Shown in pieces: positions 62,835 to 64,000 of a DNA stretch of 64,000 bases (within the stretch, counting starts at the first letter, position 1; every line of letters starts with the position of its first letter). The translations under genes were made by a program, and so were the position numbers. The stretch is from Eutreptiella sp. 'Long Island Sound 2002' (Eukaryota; Euglenozoa; Euglenophyceae; Eutreptiales; Eutreptiaceae), in the NCBI GenBank assembly GCA_964036045.1, contig OZ038382.1:88521795-88585794 (forward strand). Reading direction: 5' to 3'. The notes under the pieces are model-generated. The model was not told where the DNA came from. It saw only the letters and a list, made by a program, of their open reading frames with translations, and ran no database searches.

Positions 62835-64000
62835 ATGCACCAGGAGGTAGTGGGAAGGGCGCGCCTGCCACCACGCATGCCTACCAGAGTAACAGTGATG
62901 GCAGACTCCGATGGGTCCCTCGGGCGGGACGACCGCCACCACCGCCGGTCCCGCTCCCGCTCCCCCGTCTCCTCCCCAGAGTGGACGGGGGAGACCCTCG
63001 CGGAGCGCGAGGAGCGGAGGCTGGCGGAGGCGGCGGTGGTCGGGCCGCCGCCGCCGGCCCGGGGACCCGGGCCAGCCGAGACGGCCGCCCCCGCCGCCCA
63101 AGCGGCCAGCCCCGCCGCCCCGCCCCGCCCAGACGCGCAGGAGGCGGAGACCGCGGCGAGCCACGCCGCGGCCCCGGCCGCGGCCCCCGGCACGCCGCCG
63201 ACAAGGGGGGCAGCCCCGGCGCAGGAGCCGGACGCATCGCCGAGGGCTGCCGCAGCCGCGCAGGAGAGCAAGAAGGGCGCGCGAGGGGTTGCGACGGACC
63301 CCGCACGGGCCGTGGGCGCCTTGCCGGCGGCCGCCGCGGCAGCAGGGGAGAACGAGGAGGGCGTGCGAGGGTTTGCGACCGCGGCCACGGGCGCCTCGTC
63401 GGCGGCCGCCACGGCAGCGAAGGAGAGTGAGGAGGGCGCGCGAGGGGCTGCAGCCCCCGGCACGCCGCGCAAGCGGGGGAAGAACCCCGCGCGGGCCGCG
63501 GACGCCTCGCCGGCGGCCGCCGGAGCAGCAGCAGTGGGCAGGGAGAGCGCGAAGTACCGCGCCCACGCCAACCCGGCCCACACCCACACCAGCCCCCCCA
63601 AGCCGTACCCCCCGAGGCCCTTCCCCCCGGGGCGGGAGCGGCACGTCCCCCCCCCGACGCGCGAGCGCTCGCCGCCGGGCGTCACGCTGCCGCAACTGCA
63701 AAGGCAGCGGGACGCCCGGCGAGTGGTCCAGGAAGGGCGCAGCGGCGGGGGGGAGGGGAGCAGCGGACAGCGCGACAGGCAGGGGGCAGGGGAGGGGTCA
63801 GGGCACGGGAAGGGCGCGCAGGGGCGCGGGCAGGGAGCCAAGGTGCAGGGGGCGGGGCGAGGGGAGGTGGGAGAGCGAGCGGGACGGGGCGTGGTGGACG
63901 AGAGGCGGGACCCGCGACACGGGCAGGGGGCCGGGGAGGGGCCAGGGCACGGGAAGGGTGCTCAGGGGCGCGGGAAGGGTACCCAGGTGCAGGGGGCAGG
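62835..64000 (+). CDS. ORF4, Arg/Ser-, Ala- and Gly-rich protein, open at window end
   Basis: From ATG 62,835 (or an in-frame ATG at 62,898) the frame is open to the end of the window, about 388 codons. The N-terminus has an RS-like stretch (HHRRSRSRSPVSSPEW), followed by a heptad-like charged piece, Ala/Pro-rich low complexity with AAPGTPRKRGK-type basic patches, and Gly/Gln-rich repeats from about 63,771 whose DNA recurs with a period near 147 bp. No domain recognised. It could be a nucleic-acid-binding protein of the element. The low complexity makes it possible that it is not coding. Confidence 0.45.
   Translation, partial: MHQEVVGRARLPPRMPTRVTVMADSDGSLGRDDRHHRRSRSRSPVSSPEWTGETLAEREERRLAEAAVVGPPPPARGPGPAETAAPAAQAASPAAPPRPDAQEAETAASHAAAPAAAPGTPPTRGAAPAQEPDASPRAAAAAQESKKGARGVATDPARAVGALPAAAAAAGENEEGVRGFATAATGASSAAATAAKESEEGARGAAAPGTPRKRGKNPARAADASPAAAGAAAVGRESAKYRAHANPAHTHTSPPKPYPPRPFPPGRERHVPPPTRERSPPGVTLPQLQRQRDARRVVQEGRSGGGEGSSGQRDRQGAGEGSGHGKGAQGRGQGAKVQGAGRGEVGERAGRGVVDERRDPRHGQGAGEGPGHGKGAQGRGKGTQVQGA

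Larger units (their letters stand above)
47180..64000 (+). mobile_element. Giant non-LTR (LINE-type) retrotransposon, 3' end outside the window
   Basis: On the + strand: a 212-bp monomer array (47,180-51,106), ORF1 with zinc fingers, ORF2 with APE endonuclease, reverse transcriptase and RNase H-like region, then ORF3 and ORF4 of unknown function. At least 16.8 kb lie in the window, about two to three times the usual LINE length. Lesions seen are a TGA in ORF1, a TGA between ORF1 and ORF2 in the same frame, and a one-base frameshift between endonuclease and reverse transcriptase. No poly-A or 3' repeat is seen before the edge. That ORF3 and ORF4 belong to the element is inferred from orientation, spacing and composition. 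Confidence 0.75.

Noticed and set aside
62981-63841. Alternative frames on both strands over ORF4
   Set aside because: They start inside the region and consist of low-complexity Gly/Arg sequence; the frame from 62,835 begins right after an acceptor-like site. The choice remains uncertain.

Overview
This is nuclear DNA of a eukaryote. It is repeat-rich and made almost entirely of nested retrotransposons, with a short low-copy stretch in the middle. A divergent piece of plastid-type (GapA-like) glyceraldehyde-3-phosphate dehydrogenase at 45,044-45,520 points to a photosynthetic host, most simply of the green lineage. A euglenid or another alga cannot be excluded. No bacterial operon, CRISPR array, rRNA or tRNA gene was seen.

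Left part, 1-34,341: three Ty3/gypsy LTR retrotransposons with chromodomains. Element C (+ strand, 1-7,592) is internally deleted: a broken 5' LTR is fused directly to RNase H, followed by integrase, chromodomain, 3' UTR, polypurine tract and a complete 3' LTR. Element B (- strand, 7,593-17,252, with its 5' end at 34,336-34,341 and beyond) is an old, decayed copy with many stops and frameshifts. Its integrase part is duplicated around a 1.66-kb insert carrying an antisense gag fragment. Element A (- strand, 17,253-34,331) belongs to the same family as C and looks nearly intact. It has two 2,937-bp LTRs (TG...CA), a 4-bp target duplication GTAG, and gag, protease and pol lying in one reading frame separated only by two TAG codons. 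A is inserted in the gag of B, right after its second codon. An 11-nt primer-binding site flush with A's LTR is perfectly complementary to a site inside the LTR, which suggests Tf1-like self-priming. Both A and B carry an adenine-methyltransferase-like domain between protease and reverse transcriptase.

Middle part, 34,342-47,180: remains of B's leader, a 65-bp minisatellite, a possible small coiled-coil gene, about 6 kb where I recognise nothing, a few plausible exons (a transit-peptide-like exon on +, a terminal exon on -), the GapA-like exon (-) and a 35-bp minisatellite.

Right part, 47,180-64,000 (about 70% GC): a very large non-LTR (LINE-type) retrotransposon on the + strand that runs off the window. 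It starts with about 18.5 tandem copies of a 212-bp monomer, placed where a promoter array would be. Then come ORF1 (CCCH and C2H2 zinc fingers), ORF2 (APE-type endonuclease, reverse transcriptase, RNase H-like region, zinc fingers), an unknown ORF3, and an unknown Arg/Ser-, Ala- and Gly-rich ORF4 open at the window end. ORF1, ORF3 and ORF4 are each preceded by a pyrimidine tract ending in AG, like splice acceptors. This long multi-ORF LINE is the most unusual object in the window.
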